NCBI GenBank assembly: GCA_023458995.1
Contig: JAEWVV010000251.1
Coordinates: 1 to 6,100 of the forward strand
Length of the DNA stretch: 6,100 bases
Source: Bacillota bacterium
Lineage (GTDB): Bacteria > Bacillota_I > Bacilli_A > Acholeplasmatales > Acholeplasmataceae
Direction: 5' to 3'
Part shown: one piece after another, positions 5,991-6,100 of the stretch
Position numbering within the stretch: the first letter of the stretch is position 1
Layout: the number at the start of each line of letters is the position of its first letter
Made by a program: the position numbers and the translations under genes
The notes under the pieces: model-generated
The model's database searches: none
What the model saw: the letters and a program-made list of their open reading frames with translations, nothing else
Told to the model about the DNA's origin: nothing

Positions 5991-5999
5991 TGGTAAAAT
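5991..5999 (+). promoter_or_regulatory. Probable extended -10 promoter of pgsA, divergent from rpsT
   Basis: TGG followed by TAAAAT (5991-5999) is an extended -10. The palindrome TTGCAA at 5968-5973, which serves as the rpsT -35, would be 20 bp away on this strand, longer than the optimal 17, so the promoter may act through its extended -10 alone. Transcription would start around 6006. Confidence 0.55.
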
Positions 6000-6009
6000 A
6001 ACTATAGAT

Positions 6010-6019
6010 AAGGGGCTGA
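6010..6019 (+). promoter_or_regulatory. Weak, distant Shine-Dalgarno of pgsA
   Basis: AAGGGGCTGA matches the ideal AAGGAGGTGA at 8 of 10 positions but lies about 12 nt before ATG 6029 when aligned, against 5-7 nt for rsfS, comEA, holA, the exonuclease and rpsT. A T6 tract fills the gap. An in-frame TAG at 6026-6028 directly before the ATG excludes any earlier start in this frame. Confidence 0.5.
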
Positions 6020-6028
6020 ATTTTTTAG

Positions 6029-6100
6029 ATGACAACAGCAAATAAATTAACACTCACAAGAGTATTCATGATTCCAATCATGATTGTCGTGGTTTATCTC
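6029..6100 (+). CDS. pgsA: CDP-alcohol phosphatidyltransferase, likely PgsA; 3'-truncated
   Basis: Only the first 24 codons lie in the window: MTTANKLTLTRVFMIPIMIV followed by VVYL. The start N.LTL.R...IP is the well-known N terminus of phosphatidylglycerophosphate synthases (for example NLPNKITLARIALIP in B. subtilis), leading into the first membrane helix. PgsA joins CDP-diacylglycerol and glycerol-3-phosphate to give phosphatidylglycerophosphate in the cytoplasmic membrane, the first committed step to phosphatidylglycerol and cardiolipin. The catalytic CDP-alcohol motif (DG..AR...) would lie beyond the window, so a close relative of the same family cannot be excluded. The gene is divergent from rpsT, with its own promoter and a weak, distant Shine-Dalgarno. 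Confidence 0.82.
   Translation, partial: MTTANKLTLTRVFMIPIMIVVVYL

Noticed and set aside
5628..6028. Riboswitch or small RNA around rpsT and pgsA
   Set aside because: The leaders are about 20-25 nt, too short for a known riboswitch. The only clear hairpin is the shared terminator.

Overview
The window is a compact, AT-rich stretch of a low-GC Gram-positive-type chromosome (Bacillota/Mollicutes lineage). Its gene order, yqeK - rsfS - yqeM - comEA - comEC - holA - (exonuclease) - rpsT, closely follows the Bacillus subtilis yqeK-rsfS(yqeL)-yqeM / comEA-comEB-comEC / holA(yqeN) / rpsT neighbourhood. Two things are dropped (comEB and the small yqzM) and one is inserted (a stand-alone DEDDh exonuclease). 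Shine-Dalgarno sites close to AGGAGG, heavy A/T codon use and one gene ending in TGA with Trp encoded by TGG suggest a standard-code organism. An Acholeplasma/Izemoplasma-like Mollicute or another very AT-rich Bacilli member would fit. The taxonomic guess is inference.

Layout. 1-1352 (+): end of an operon holding the 3' part of yqeK (HD-domain dinucleotide polyphosphate hydrolase), rsfS (ribosome silencing factor) and yqeM (SAM methyltransferase). The genes overlap or lie 1 nt apart, and a short intrinsic terminator overlaps the yqeM stop. 1372-3976 (+): a late-competence DNA-uptake unit of comEA (membrane-anchored DNA receptor) and comEC (DNA channel with a C-terminal metallo-beta-lactamase-fold nuclease), whose reading frames overlap. 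3980-5627 (+): an extended -10 promoter followed by holA (DNA polymerase III delta, clamp loader) and a 3'-5' exonuclease 1 nt downstream. 5628-5658: a bidirectional terminator between convergent genes. 5657-5917 (-): rpsT (ribosomal protein bS20), GTG start, with its own strong promoter. 5968-6100 (+): divergent promoter and first 24 codons of pgsA (phosphatidylglycerophosphate synthase), cut by the window end.

No stretch above 300 bases lacks a gene. The longest gap is the roughly 110 bp between rpsT and pgsA, which holds the two divergent promoters. I see no tRNA, rRNA, mobile element, CRISPR array, prophage or riboswitch. This is mostly a conserved core region, and I do not find a convincing undescribed system. 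The points worth a second look are the comEA/comEC overlap with its non-ATG start, the unusual ComEA hairpins, the holA-exonuclease pair, the recurring extended -10 promoters and the shared palindromic -35 element between rpsT and pgsA.
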